The notes: a model not told the origin generated them from the letters alone. A stretch of 13,945 nucleotides of DNA from an uncultured Roseburia sp. (GCA_900548205.1 URJS01000065.1:1-13945); one strand, 5' to 3'; shown: positions 6,990-13,945, counted from the stretch's first letter. Made by a program: numbers and translations.

Positions 6990-7657
6990 TCGATCATATA
7001 CCCTACGTTGCGCACTGTTTTGATGCAGGACGCATAATCCCCAAGCTTCCGCCGCAGTGTCTTAATGTGCATGTCTACCGTCCGGCTCTCTCCCTCATAT
7101 GCAAAGCCCCAGACCTGATCCATAAGCTTATCTCTTGAGAGTACGATTCCCCGATTGATCATTAAGTATTTGAGCAGCTCAAATTCCTTATAGGTCAATT
7201 CACACGGAGCTCCGTCCAAAAGAACCGCGTGCTTTTCACTGTCTAATGAAATCCCCCCGCAGGTGAGCCGCGTCTTTGCATCCGCCTTCTGTGTCCTGCG
7301 CAGCAGCGCTTTCACACGGGAAACAAGCTCCATAATGCCAAACGGCTTTGTAATATAATCATCTGCTCCCAGATCAAGCCCTTTCACCTTATCGATCTCG
7401 CTGCCCTTTGCCGTGACCAGAATCACAGGCAGCGCCGCTGTTGCCGGGTCGGCGCGCAGCTTTAGGAGAATGTCAAGCCCATCCTCATCGGGAAGCATAA
7501 TATCTAAGAGAATGAGCGACGGCCGCGCCTCCTTCAGCCGTAAAAACAGCTGCTGCCCGCACGAAAATTCCTCCGTCTCATAGCCGCTGTTTTTTAATGC
7601 ATAACGCTCAATCTCACAAATGTTCGTATCATCTTCTACAATATAAATCGCTGCCAT
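6986..7657 (-). CDS. phoB: PhoB/PhoP-type response regulator (OmpR family)
   Basis: A 223-residue two-component regulator. The receiver domain (about 1-120) has the acidic pair D9/D10, phospho-acceptor D52 in LLDIMLPDEDG, T82 and K104 in the ITKPF motif. The C-terminal winged-helix domain (about 128-223) has the OmpR/PhoB signature: ELTYKEFELLKYLMINRG, then SRDKLMDQVWGF, and SRTVDMHIKTLRRKLG, the recognition helix region. It should bind direct repeats at phosphate-regulated promoters after phosphorylation by the kinase encoded in the overlapping downstream gene. It follows nptA by 22 bases and has only a weak ribosome binding site (GGAAG, ten bases before ATG), consistent with modest expression from the long operon transcript. 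The phosphate role is inferred from the pst-phoU-nptA neighbours. Confidence 0.92.
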   Translation of the reverse strand: MAAIYIVEDDTNICEIERYALKNSGYETEEFSCGQQLFLRLKEARPSLILLDIMLPDEDGLDILLKLRADPATAALPVILVTAKGSEIDKVKGLDLGADDYITKPFGIMELVSRVKALLRRTQKADAKTRLTCGGISLDSEKHAVLLDGAPCELTYKEFELLKYLMINRGIVLSRDKLMDQVWGFAYEGESRTVDMHIKTLRRKLGDYASCIKTVRNVGYMIE

Positions 7658-7679
7658 ACGCTCTCATCTTCCGCCGCTT

Positions 7680-9440
7680 CTATAGCTGATATTTCTTGCC
7701 GAACTCCTCCAGCAATCGCACAAACTCCTCGCTCTCCTTTGCATCCATCTGCTCGGTAAAGCTGTGCTCCTCCAGTTGGGAATCCTTCACCTGCATCATA
7801 TAAACTGCGATGTTGGAACAATGATCTGCCACACGCTCATAGTTCATTGCAAGATCAGAGAGCATCAGCCCCATCTCGATCGTACACTTTCCTTTGCGCA
7901 GACGCTTCATGTGATGCTTCTTGACTACCTTATTCAGCTCGTCAATAACCTCCTCCAGCGGCTCCACCGTATGCGCAAGTCTCTGGTCGTTTTGTACAAA
8001 CGCATCCGTCGTACGCCTTAAAATATCTGCAACAGCTTCTCCGTAAACCGTCACTTCCTCCTTGCCCTTCTTGGAAAAGCCCGCTTCCTCCTTCTGCATC
8101 TGCTGTGCGATCTCTACCACGTTGATCGCGTGATCGGAGATCCGCTCAAAATCCGTAATACAATGCAGCATCGTCGTGACCTTAAGACTGTCGCCGGCAG
8201 ATAAATCCTCTCCGTTTAACCTCGTTAAGTACGCGCCTACCTTGTCCGTATATGCATCGACCATATTTTCCTTTTTGATCACGTCCTCCGCCTTATCCTG
8301 CGCATAGACCTCAAGTACCTCCATTGCCTCTAAGAAGCCGTCTCTCGTCATCTCTGCCATCTGGCTGATCAACGTGCGGCACTGCTCGATCGCAAACGCC
8401 GGAGAATTTAAGAAACGCTCGTCCAATACTGCAAACACGTCTCCTTTCACCTGCTGCTCGTCCTCTCCAAGCGGAATCGTCAGGTATGCCAGCTTCTCCA
8501 ACACCTTTGTGAACGGAAGGATCACCAGCGTCGTAAATACGTTAAAGACCGTATGGATCAGAGCAATCTCTGCAGCGCCGACCACCTGGTCCGCAAAAGA
8601 AAATCCGATAATTGCATCCCCCGCAAAATATAATGTCAAAAAGATCACTGTTCCGATCAGGTTAAAATAAAGGTGTACAAACGCAGTCCGCCGCGCGCCC
8701 TTATTTGCACCAACCGCCGAAATCATCGCCGTCACACAGGTACCGATATTCTGTCCCATAATGATCGGCACCACCGAGCTAAAGGTAAATGCTCCCGTCA
8801 CGGACAGCGCCTGCAAAATGCCGACCGAAGCAGAGGAGCTTTGGATAATTCCCGTCAGCACTGCACCCGCGATCACGCCGAATACCGGATTGTTAAACAT
8901 CGTTAAGATATTGGTGAACTCCGGCACATCCGCAAGCGGCTTTACCGCCCCGCTCATCATATCCATTCCCGTCATCAATACCGTAAAGCCAAGTAAAATG
9001 CTGCCAAGATCCTTCTTCTTGTCGCTCTTGCCGCTCATAATAAAAATAATGCCGACAAGCGCAAGGATCGGCGCAAAGGAAGACGGCTTTAGCATCTGCA
9101 TAAAAAAGTTACTACCCTCAATGCCGGTTAGGCTGAGCAGCCATGCAGTGATTGTCGTACCAATGTTCGCGCCCATAATAATCCCGATTGCCTGTGAAAG
9201 CTTCATAATGCCGGAATTTACAAAACCGACGACCATAACCGTTGTTGCAGACGAGGACTGGATGACCCCTGTCACACCGGCTCCCAGCAACACCGCCTTA
9301 AGCGGATTCGAGGTCAGCTTCTCCAACAGCTGCTCCAGCTTGCCGCCAGACATCTTCTCCAATCCGGCTCCCATGACGTTCATACCATAAAGAAACAGCG
9401 CCAAGCCGCCGATCAGGGTTAGTACTCCGAAAATATCCAT
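7680..9440 (-). CDS. nptA: Na+/phosphate cotransporter family protein with C-terminal PhoU domain
   Basis: 586-residue membrane transporter of the NptA/YjbB (PF02690-type) group. The membrane part (about 1-325) has two inverted-repeat halves, each with the hallmark QSSSA (61-65 and 200-204) followed by an NIGT motif (GANIGTT, 90-96; GQNIGTC, 229-235). The cytoplasmic tail (about 345-560) is a PhoU-like helical bundle with two metal-site motifs, ITDFERISDHA (428-438) and NYERVADHCSNIA (533-545). Relatives move phosphate with sodium; for E. coli YjbB an export role has been proposed, so direction here is open. ATG at 9438..9440 is chosen over a start 28 codons upstream because AAAGGAG lies six bases before it. 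Placed between phoU and the phoB-like gene; it also seems to have its own promoter. Confidence 0.92.
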   Translation of the reverse strand: MDIFGVLTLIGGLALFLYGMNVMGAGLEKMSGGKLEQLLEKLTSNPLKAVLLGAGVTGVIQSSSATTVMVVGFVNSGIMKLSQAIGIIMGANIGTTITAWLLSLTGIEGSNFFMQMLKPSSFAPILALVGIIFIMSGKSDKKKDLGSILLGFTVLMTGMDMMSGAVKPLADVPEFTNILTMFNNPVFGVIAGAVLTGIIQSSSASVGILQALSVTGAFTFSSVVPIIMGQNIGTCVTAMISAVGANKGARRTAFVHLYFNLIGTVIFLTLYFAGDAIIGFSFADQVVGAAEIALIHTVFNVFTTLVILPFTKVLEKLAYLTIPLGEDEQQVKGDVFAVLDERFLNSPAFAIEQCRTLISQMAEMTRDGFLEAMEVLEVYAQDKAEDVIKKENMVDAYTDKVGAYLTRLNGEDLSAGDSLKVTTMLHCITDFERISDHAINVVEIAQQMQKEEAGFSKKGKEEVTVYGEAVADILRRTTDAFVQNDQRLAHTVEPLEEVIDELNKVVKKHHMKRLRKGKCTIEMGLMLSDLAMNYERVADHCSNIAVYMMQVKDSQLEEHSFTEQMDAKESEEFVRLLEEFGKKYQL

Positions 9441-9446
9441 TTTTTT

Positions 9447-9453
9447 CTCCTTT
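9447..9453 (-). promoter_or_regulatory. Ribosome binding site deciding the nptA start
   Basis: Reads AAAGGAG on the minus strand, six bases before ATG at 9438..9440. It rejects the longer in-frame extension, whose first codons would lie in the promoter region. Confidence 0.75.
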
Positions 9454-9495
9454 AATCTGTGTTGGACCCTTGCCCAAAAATATGCATATACTTCA

Positions 9496-9524
9496 TTTAT
9501 AATATATTTTTTCGTGTTTTGCAA
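9496..9524 (-). promoter_or_regulatory. Probable internal promoter for nptA-phoB-phoR
   Basis: The 127-base gap between phoU and nptA is the largest in the phosphate locus. On the minus strand it holds TTGCAA (9519..9524), a 17-base A-rich spacer and TATAAA (9496..9501), a good match to a vegetative promoter. A perfect 10-base palindrome ATATGCATAT (9480..9489) lies near the expected start site and might be a regulatory site. No GC-rich hairpin with a T-run is seen after phoU, so read-through from pst is also likely. Confidence 0.55.
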
Positions 9525-9567
9525 TCACAATCAAAGGAGCTGCCAAAATTTTTATAAAACGCCACTC

Positions 9568-10221
9568 TTAATCCTCATGCACACCGGTGATCGAATAGAT
9601 GACCCATTCCGCGATATTCGTTGCATGATCGCCGATACGCTCAAAATATTTCGCCACGAGCAGCATATCCGTTGCCTGCTCGCCGTTTTTCATATTTTCG
9701 CTGATCTTGCGGATCAGCTGCTGTTTAAACTCTGCGAAAAGATCATCGACAACGTCATCCTGCGCAATGACCTTGCGCGCTAATTCCAAGTCTTTATTTA
9801 CAAAAGCATCAACGCTCTTGATCACCATATCGGTTGTTTCCTTTGCCATGCTCTCCACAAGGTCAATGTTAAGCTCACTGCGCTCATAGGCGGAATCTGC
9901 CATAAGAATCGTCATCTCGGAAATATCCGCTGCATGGTCGCCGATACGCTCCATATCCGTGATCATTTTTAATGCCGCCGAAACAAGCCTTAAATCCTTC
10001 GCCACAGGCTGCTGTTGTAAGAGCAGCTTCATACATAAGCCCTCAACCGCCTTTTCCTGCTCGTCAATCTCCGTATCAAAGGCAATCGCCATTTTCGCCT
10101 TTTCAATATCCTGCTTTACAAGCCCTGAAATCCCCATCTCGATCGCCCGCTCAATCAGACTTCCCATATGGATCAATTCATTGTTAAGCTCTAATAACTG
10201 TCTGTCAAATCTGTTTCTCAT
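9568..10221 (-). CDS. phoU: Phosphate signalling regulator PhoU
   Basis: 217-residue cytoplasmic PhoU, the normal length, made of two three-helix repeats. Each repeat carries the metal-binding signature: MITDMERIGDHAADI (86-100) and YFERIGDHATNIAEW (192-206). In known systems PhoU contacts the PstB ATPase and the sensor kinase to hold the phosphate regulon off when Pi is plentiful and to restrain uptake. It begins RNRFDRQLLELNNELIHMG, the standard PhoU N-terminus. ATG at 10219..10221 has a GGGGAGGGG ribosome binding site four bases away and lies 15 bases after the pstB stop, so it belongs to the pst operon. A second PhoU domain is encoded next door as the tail of the nptA product. Confidence 0.95.
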   Translation of the reverse strand: MRNRFDRQLLELNNELIHMGSLIERAIEMGISGLVKQDIEKAKMAIAFDTEIDEQEKAVEGLCMKLLLQQQPVAKDLRLVSAALKMITDMERIGDHAADISEMTILMADSAYERSELNIDLVESMAKETTDMVIKSVDAFVNKDLELARKVIAQDDVVDDLFAEFKQQLIRKISENMKNGEQATDMLLVAKYFERIGDHATNIAEWVIYSITGVHED

Positions 10222-10236
10222 GCTGCCCCTCCCCTA

Positions 10237-10989
10237 TCATCCGAAACGTCCGGAAATGTAATCCTCTGTGCGCTTATTCTGCGGTACAGAAAACAGCTTT
10301 TCTGTCTCGCCGCTCTCGATCACCTCTCCCAGCAGGAAAAAGACCGTCTTATCCGACACACGGACTGCCTGCTGCATATTGTGTGTGACCATAATGATCG
10401 TATATTTTTTCTTGAGTTCGATCGCCAGATCCTCAATCTTCGAGGTGGAGATCGGGTCGAGCGCGGAGGTCGGCTCATCCATCAAAATGACCTCCGGGTC
10501 TACCGCGAGCGCTCTGGCGATGCAAAGACGCTGCTGCTGCCCGCCGGACATACCGAGCGCGCTCTTTTTGAGACGGTCCTTCACCTCGTCCCAGATCGCC
10601 GCATCACGCAGGGATTTTTCCACGGTCTCATCCAGCTTTGCCTTGGAGCGGACGCCGTGCGTCCGAGGACCGTAGGCGATGTTGTCATAAATGCTCATCG
10701 GAAACGGATTCGGCTTCTGGAATACCATGCCAACGCGCTTCCTGAGCAGGTTGACGTCCACGCCATTGTAGATATTTTCCCCGTCGAGGTGGATCTCTCC
10801 GGTGATCTTACAGCCCTCCACCAGATCGTTCATGCGGTTTAAGCATTTGATAAAGGTCGACTTTCCGCAACCGGACGGTCCGATAAACGCTGTGATCTGA
10901 TTTTCATATATATCCAGATTGATATTTTTTAATGCGTGAAAATCCCCGTAATAGAGATTTAAGTCTTTGATCTGAAATTTCTCTGCCAT
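10237..10989 (-). CDS. pstB: Phosphate ABC transporter ATP-binding protein PstB
   Basis: 250-residue ATPase that energises phosphate import by the PstSCAB complex. Walker A is GPSGCGKST (37-45), the Q-loop is VFQKPNPFPMSI (Q91), the signature is LGMSGGQQQR (145-154), Walker B is VILMDEPTSALDP (167-179) and the H-loop is THNM (H203). The QKPNPFPMSIYDN stretch is diagnostic of PstB among ABC ATPases. The frame is open for 55 codons upstream, running through pstA, but ATG at 10987..10989 begins the classic MAEKFQIKDLNLYYG and has GGAAGG eight bases before it, so the longer form is rejected. It follows pstA by 19 bases and is followed by phoU after 15. Confidence 0.97.
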   Translation of the reverse strand: MAEKFQIKDLNLYYGDFHALKNINLDIYENQITAFIGPSGCGKSTFIKCLNRMNDLVEGCKITGEIHLDGENIYNGVDVNLLRKRVGMVFQKPNPFPMSIYDNIAYGPRTHGVRSKAKLDETVEKSLRDAAIWDEVKDRLKKSALGMSGGQQQRLCIARALAVDPEVILMDEPTSALDPISTSKIEDLAIELKKKYTIIMVTHNMQQAVRVSDKTVFFLLGEVIESGETEKLFSVPQNKRTEDYISGRFG

Positions 10990-11008
10990 TTTTGTTTCCT
11001 TCCTGTTC

Positions 11009-11890
11009 CTATGCCTTCGATGCCTCAAGCTTTTTTGCCAGAAGTGAGGAGACCGCGTTGATGATAAGTACAATAAATAAGAGAACAACTGCCGTTGCGT
11101 TCGCTTCGTTTTTGTGCAGTCCCTCGTTGGAGAGCACATACATATGGATGGCAAGCGTACGACCGGAGCCCATCACGCCAGCCATACCTGTCATCGTTCC
11201 TGCCGTGTAGATAAGCGCCGCTGTCTCCCCGACAATACGTCCGATCGAGAGGATCACACTGGAGAGAATCCCCGGCATTGCCGCCGGAAGCACGATCTTA
11301 AAAATCGTACGGAGCTTCCCAGCGCCAAGCCCAAAGCTTCCCTCACGATAGGAGAGCGGCACACATAAAAGCGCCTCCTCCGTGATCCGCATGACGGTGG
11401 GCAGTACCATGATCGCAAGCGTCATCGCTCCCGCAAGCATGGAGTAGCTCCATCCGAGCGCAATCACAAAAAACAGCATACCGAACAGTCCGTAAATGAT
11501 CGATGGGATACCCGTCAGCGTCTCTGCCGTCAGGCGCACGACGCCGACCAGCTTGTTTCCCTTTTTCGCGTACTCCACAAGATAGATGGCGGCGCCAATA
11601 CCAAACGGAACGGAAAACAGCAGCGCCAGAAACACCATCAGGATCGTATTGACGATCGCCGGCATCATGGAAACGTTGTCCGAATTATATTCCCAAGCAA
11701 AAAGGCTCGGCTTTAGATAGGGCAATCCGTTCACCAGAATATAGCCCACCAGAAACAGCAGGGTGATCACCGTGATAACCGCGGCGATTCCCACCAGCAA
11801 AAGGAGCACGAATGAGTCCGGATGCCTCGTGTATGATTTGATCCTGTCCTTTACGGACATCTGATTGATTGGCTTTAATTTCTTATCCAT
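11009..11890 (-). CDS. pstA: Phosphate ABC transporter permease PstA
   Basis: 293-residue inner-membrane permease, one half of the PstC-PstA channel. It has about six hydrophobic helices, the first at 27-54 after a basic cytoplasmic N-terminus, and the permease EAA loop at about 183-204 (EGSFGLGAGKLRTIFKIVLPAA) that docks on PstB. The phrases AETLTGIPSIIYGLFGMLFF and SIGRIVGETAALIYTAG are typical of PstA. The start at 11888..11890 has AAGGAG nine bases upstream; this site is formed by the last codons of pstC (AAG GAG TAG), leaving only a few bases between the genes, so translation is probably coupled. Confidence 0.95.
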   Translation of the reverse strand: MDKKLKPINQMSVKDRIKSYTRHPDSFVLLLLVGIAAVITVITLLFLVGYILVNGLPYLKPSLFAWEYNSDNVSMMPAIVNTILMVFLALLFSVPFGIGAAIYLVEYAKKGNKLVGVVRLTAETLTGIPSIIYGLFGMLFFVIALGWSYSMLAGAMTLAIMVLPTVMRITEEALLCVPLSYREGSFGLGAGKLRTIFKIVLPAAMPGILSSVILSIGRIVGETAALIYTAGTMTGMAGVMGSGRTLAIHMYVLSNEGLHKNEANATAVVLLFIVLIINAVSSLLAKKLEASKA

Positions 11891-11896
11891 CCGTGC

Positions 11897-12763
11897 CTAC
11901 TCCTTCCCGGTTCTCTTGATCATGGAAAAGCAAAAATTGATGATCAAAATAAATACAAACAGCACAACTCCGGTCGCGATCAGCGCCTCACGGTGCAGAT
12001 CGGTGGCATAGCCCATTTCCATGACAATATTCGTGGTCAGGGTACGGATGCCTTCCAGCATATTGTGCGTCACGCGCGGCTGGTTGCCGACAACCATCAT
12101 AACCGCCATCGTCTCCCCAAGTGCGCGGCCAACCCCTAGCACGACAGCCGCAAAAATACCGGATTTTGCCGCCGGAAGGAGAACGGTAAACACACTTCTC
12201 TCATGCGTCGCACCAAGCGCCAGCGCTCCCTCGTAATAGCTCTGGTCCACCGCCCGGATCGCAGGCTCAGACGCACCGATGATCGTCGGCAGGATCATGA
12301 TGCCAAGCAGGATCGCTGCACACAAAATGCTTTGCCCCCTGCTGTCAAAATGCTCCCTGATAAATGGGACAAGCACGACAATACCAAAAAATCCGTAGAC
12401 GATTGAAGGGATCCCTGCCAGCAGATTGACGATCGGCTTTAGGACCTTATACCATTTTGCAGGACAGAACCTCGCCATAAAAACGGAGGTCAGGATGCCG
12501 ACCGGCACGCCGATGATCAGGGCGCCTCCTGTCACATAAATACTTCCGAGTATCATCGGAAAAATTCCGAATTTGTCATTTCCCGGTCTCCAGACCGTTC
12601 CCGTCAAAAATTCCAGAAAGCCGATCTCCTTCATTGCCGGGATTCCGTTTGCAAAGAGGAAGATGCAGATCAGCGCAACCGCCAGAATGGAAACGATCGC
12701 TGTGATCAGGAATACAAGCTCCATCAGCTTTTCCTTCACCGTACTCCGGTTCATGTTCTCCAT
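11897..12763 (-). CDS. pstC: Phosphate ABC transporter permease PstC
   Basis: 288-residue inner-membrane permease pairing with PstA. Six predicted helices, the first at about 15-40. The sequence GSIYVTGGALIIGVPVGILTSVFMARFC is the usual PstC core, and the EAA loop is at 178-199 (EGALALGATHERSVFTVLLPAA), followed by GRALGETMAVMMVVGN. The frame can be extended to a GTG seven codons upstream, but ATG at 12761..12763 has AAAAAGGAG six bases before it and is preferred. An 84-base gap containing a hairpin separates it from pstS, which probably lets the binding protein be made in excess over the membrane components. Confidence 0.95.
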   Translation of the reverse strand: MENMNRSTVKEKLMELVFLITAIVSILAVALICIFLFANGIPAMKEIGFLEFLTGTVWRPGNDKFGIFPMILGSIYVTGGALIIGVPVGILTSVFMARFCPAKWYKVLKPIVNLLAGIPSIVYGFFGIVVLVPFIREHFDSRGQSILCAAILLGIMILPTIIGASEPAIRAVDQSYYEGALALGATHERSVFTVLLPAAKSGIFAAVVLGVGRALGETMAVMMVVGNQPRVTHNMLEGIRTLTTNIVMEMGYATDLHREALIATGVVLFVFILIINFCFSMIKRTGKE

Positions 12764-12769
12764 TGAAAT

Positions 12770-12776
12770 CTCCTTT
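12770..12776 (-). promoter_or_regulatory. Ribosome binding site deciding the pstC start
   Basis: Reads AAAGGAG on the minus strand, six bases before ATG at 12761..12763. The alternative upstream GTG start would place this site inside the coding sequence and has no site of its own. Confidence 0.7.
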
Positions 12777-12795
12777 TTCTCCACAGATAATTTGT

Positions 12796-12829
12796 CGGGC
12801 GAAAAGACCGGATCGCTTACGCCCGGTCT
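12796..12829 (-). terminator. Hairpin with alternative fold between pstS and pstC (partial terminator or processing stem)
   Basis: In the transcript, AGACCGG (12823..12829) pairs perfectly with CCGGTCT (12805..12811) around an 11-base loop, followed directly by a short T-run (four T including the last stem base). A second stem, CGGGCG (12820..12825) with CGCCCG (12796..12801), overlaps it and excludes it. The T-run is short, so a leaky terminator or an RNA-stabilising stem protecting the pstS message is more likely than a full stop. Confidence 0.6.
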
Positions 12830-12847
12830 CTTAGCCTGTGCTGTTCT

Positions 12848-13816
12848 TTAGTTTAATCCGTCCCAGTTTGTGATCTCGCCGGTGAAGATTCCCTTTACAT
12901 TCTCAGCGGTGAGATCCTCGGTCGGATTTGTCGGATTTACGATCACTGCGATACCGTCCATTGCAATTTCTGTTCCGGTTAATCCGCCTTCGATCTCCGT
13001 GTCCTTTAACGCGCGGGACGCCATACCAATCTCAAGCGTTCCGTCCATTGCTCCCGTCATACCTGTCGTGGAATCGCTTGTCTGAAGCTCAATTGTAACG
13101 TTTGGATTCAGCGCCTTGTATGCCTCGATCAGCTTCTCCATAACCGGCGCTACGGAGGAAGAACCACCGATGACAACCTTGCCCTTTGCACCGTTTGACG
13201 CAAATGCCGCAGCCCCATCCGAACCGATATAGCCGCTCTCGGTGACAACCGCCTGTCCCTCTGCGCTCATGATATAGTTGATGAAATCCTGCGCAGCCTT
13301 GCTGACCTCACTGCTTGTCGCAATGTTGAACGGTCTTGCGATCGCATATGCTCCGCTCTTGATATTTTCCACGATAGCCTCCGCTCCGTCAATGTTGACC
13401 GCCTTTACAATGCTCTCGTCCAGAGAACCAAGAGACACATAGCCGATGCCGTAGGTGTCGCTTGCCACGGAGGTCAGCATAACGTCCGTGCTGTTTGTGA
13501 TGACTGCCTCAACCGTTGTATTGTCGATCTTCTCTCCGCTCTCGTCCTTTTCCTCAATACCGAACAGCTCAATAAATGCACCTCTTGTACCTGAACCATC
13601 CTCTCTGGAATATACGGAAACGTATTCTCCCGCGTCAAATGCGCCTGCCGCCCCGCTTCCCGCTTCCGGCTGAGTCTCGTCCTGCGCGCCGTATGTCTCT
13701 GTTCCTGCTGTATCTGCTCCGGCGTCTGCCGTGGTATTTGTATTATCTCCGCATCCTGCCAGCATACCTGCCGCTAATACTCCTGTGAATAACATACTCA
13801 TGATTTTCTTTTTCAT
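12848..13816 (-). CDS. pstS: Phosphate-binding lipoprotein PstS, circularly permuted
   Basis: 322-residue extracytoplasmic lipoprotein that delivers phosphate to PstCA. The signal peptide MKKKIMSMLFTGVLAAGM ends in lipobox LAGC (C22), followed by a low-complexity Ala/Gly/Thr/Asp linker (about 25-60). The fold halves are in reversed order: residues 65-198 carry VSVYSREDGSGTR (phosphate-loop R71 to T77), GIGYVSLGSL, IARPF and FINYIMSAEGQ, which normally form the C-terminal half. Residues 211-322 carry GKVVIGGSSSVAPVM, DSTTGMTGAMDG, GMASR, DGIAVIVNP and FTGEITNW, normally N-terminal, and the protein stops just after ITNW. All expected ligand elements are present, so it should bind phosphate. ATG at 13814..13816 has GGAGG eight bases upstream and puts the signal peptide first; a longer frame to 13891 would bury it behind 25 charged residues. 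Confidence 0.9.
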   Translation of the reverse strand: MKKKIMSMLFTGVLAAGMLAGCGDNTNTTADAGADTAGTETYGAQDETQPEAGSGAAGAFDAGEYVSVYSREDGSGTRGAFIELFGIEEKDESGEKIDNTTVEAVITNSTDVMLTSVASDTYGIGYVSLGSLDESIVKAVNIDGAEAIVENIKSGAYAIARPFNIATSSEVSKAAQDFINYIMSAEGQAVVTESGYIGSDGAAAFASNGAKGKVVIGGSSSVAPVMEKLIEAYKALNPNVTIELQTSDSTTGMTGAMDGTLEIGMASRALKDTEIEGGLTGTEIAMDGIAVIVNPTNPTEDLTAENVKGIFTGEITNWDGLN

Positions 13817-13824
13817 TGTGAAAT

Positions 13825-13829
13825 CCTCC
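13825..13829 (-). promoter_or_regulatory. Ribosome binding site deciding the pstS start
   Basis: Reads GGAGG on the minus strand, eight bases before ATG at 13814..13816. This places the lipoprotein signal peptide at the very N-terminus. Confidence 0.75.
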
Positions 13830-13910
13830 ATGTCTTTCCATTTGCGGAGCTTCTTTTCCGCCTCGTTTTTATTTTTCTTTCCTGTCGACATGGGATACTT
13901 TAACGCAGAA

Positions 13911-13942
13911 ATGTAAAATGCAAATGCATGGTTATGTAAAAA
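13911..13942 (-). promoter_or_regulatory. Candidate Pho-box-like repeats upstream of pstS
   Basis: The minus strand holds two copies of TTTTACAT (13934..13941 and 13911..13918) 23 bases apart, about two helical turns, with a tandem GCATTT GCATTT between them (13916..13927). Repeated TTTACA-like units are the kind of site PhoB/PhoP proteins bind. A weak -10-like TAAAGT follows at 13897..13902. The exact clostridial consensus is not something I can verify here, and the promoter may extend beyond the window. Confidence 0.35.
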
Positions 13943-13945
13943 TTA

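Noticed and set aside
10990..11154. N-terminal extension of PstB by 55 residues
   Set aside because: It overlaps the end of pstA in another frame, is unlike any PstB N-terminus, and a good ribosome binding site marks the start at 10989.
12848..13816. PstS as two broken pseudogene fragments or a tandem duplication remnant
   Set aside because: One uninterrupted frame carries signal peptide, both halves and all ligand elements; neither flank shows leftover PstS sequence.
13817..13891. Longer PstS start adding 25 residues
   Set aside because: The extra residues are highly charged and would precede the lipoprotein signal peptide; GGAGG sits eight bases before the ATG at 13816.

Overview
The window reads as a chromosomal segment from a low-to-mid GC Firmicute of class Clostridia, most likely a Lachnospiraceae-type gut anaerobe. 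This is inferred from strong AAAGGAG-type ribosome binding sites, the gene set (bacterial SNF2 with a SWIM finger, MntP, an nptA-phoU-pst cluster) and protein style; no rRNA or other taxonomic marker is present. Every gene is on the minus strand, so transcription runs from high to low coordinates. I see no mobile element, CRISPR array, tRNA or rRNA.

Right part (13.9 to 5.7 kb): a complete phosphate-starvation locus in transcription order pstS, pstC, pstA, pstB, phoU, nptA, phoB-like regulator, phoR-like kinase. PstS binds phosphate outside the membrane, PstC/PstA form the channel, PstB powers it, PhoU links transport to signalling, and the response regulator/kinase pair controls the regulon. 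NptA, a Na+/Pi transporter fused to its own PhoU domain, sits inside the operon behind a credible internal promoter. The most striking observation is that PstS is circularly permuted: the half carrying SREDGSGTR comes first, and the half that is normally N-terminal (GSSSVAPVM to ITNW) comes last. A hairpin with an alternative overlapping fold separates pstS from the rest.

Middle (5.66 to 3.92 kb): a three-gene unit made of a TetR-family repressor and two unrecognised membrane proteins (about 4 and 7 helices). It starts from a near-consensus promoter whose -10 box directly abuts a perfect 23-base palindrome, very probably the TetR operator. The 4-helix gene appears to start at TTG.

Left part (3.9 kb to the left edge): a 1092-residue SWIM-SNF2 helicase-like ATPase, followed 63 bases later by mntP, a manganese exporter cut by the window edge after 159 codons. 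Many ATG/GTG/TTG-extended reading frames were shortened here to starts that have a proper Shine-Dalgarno sequence.
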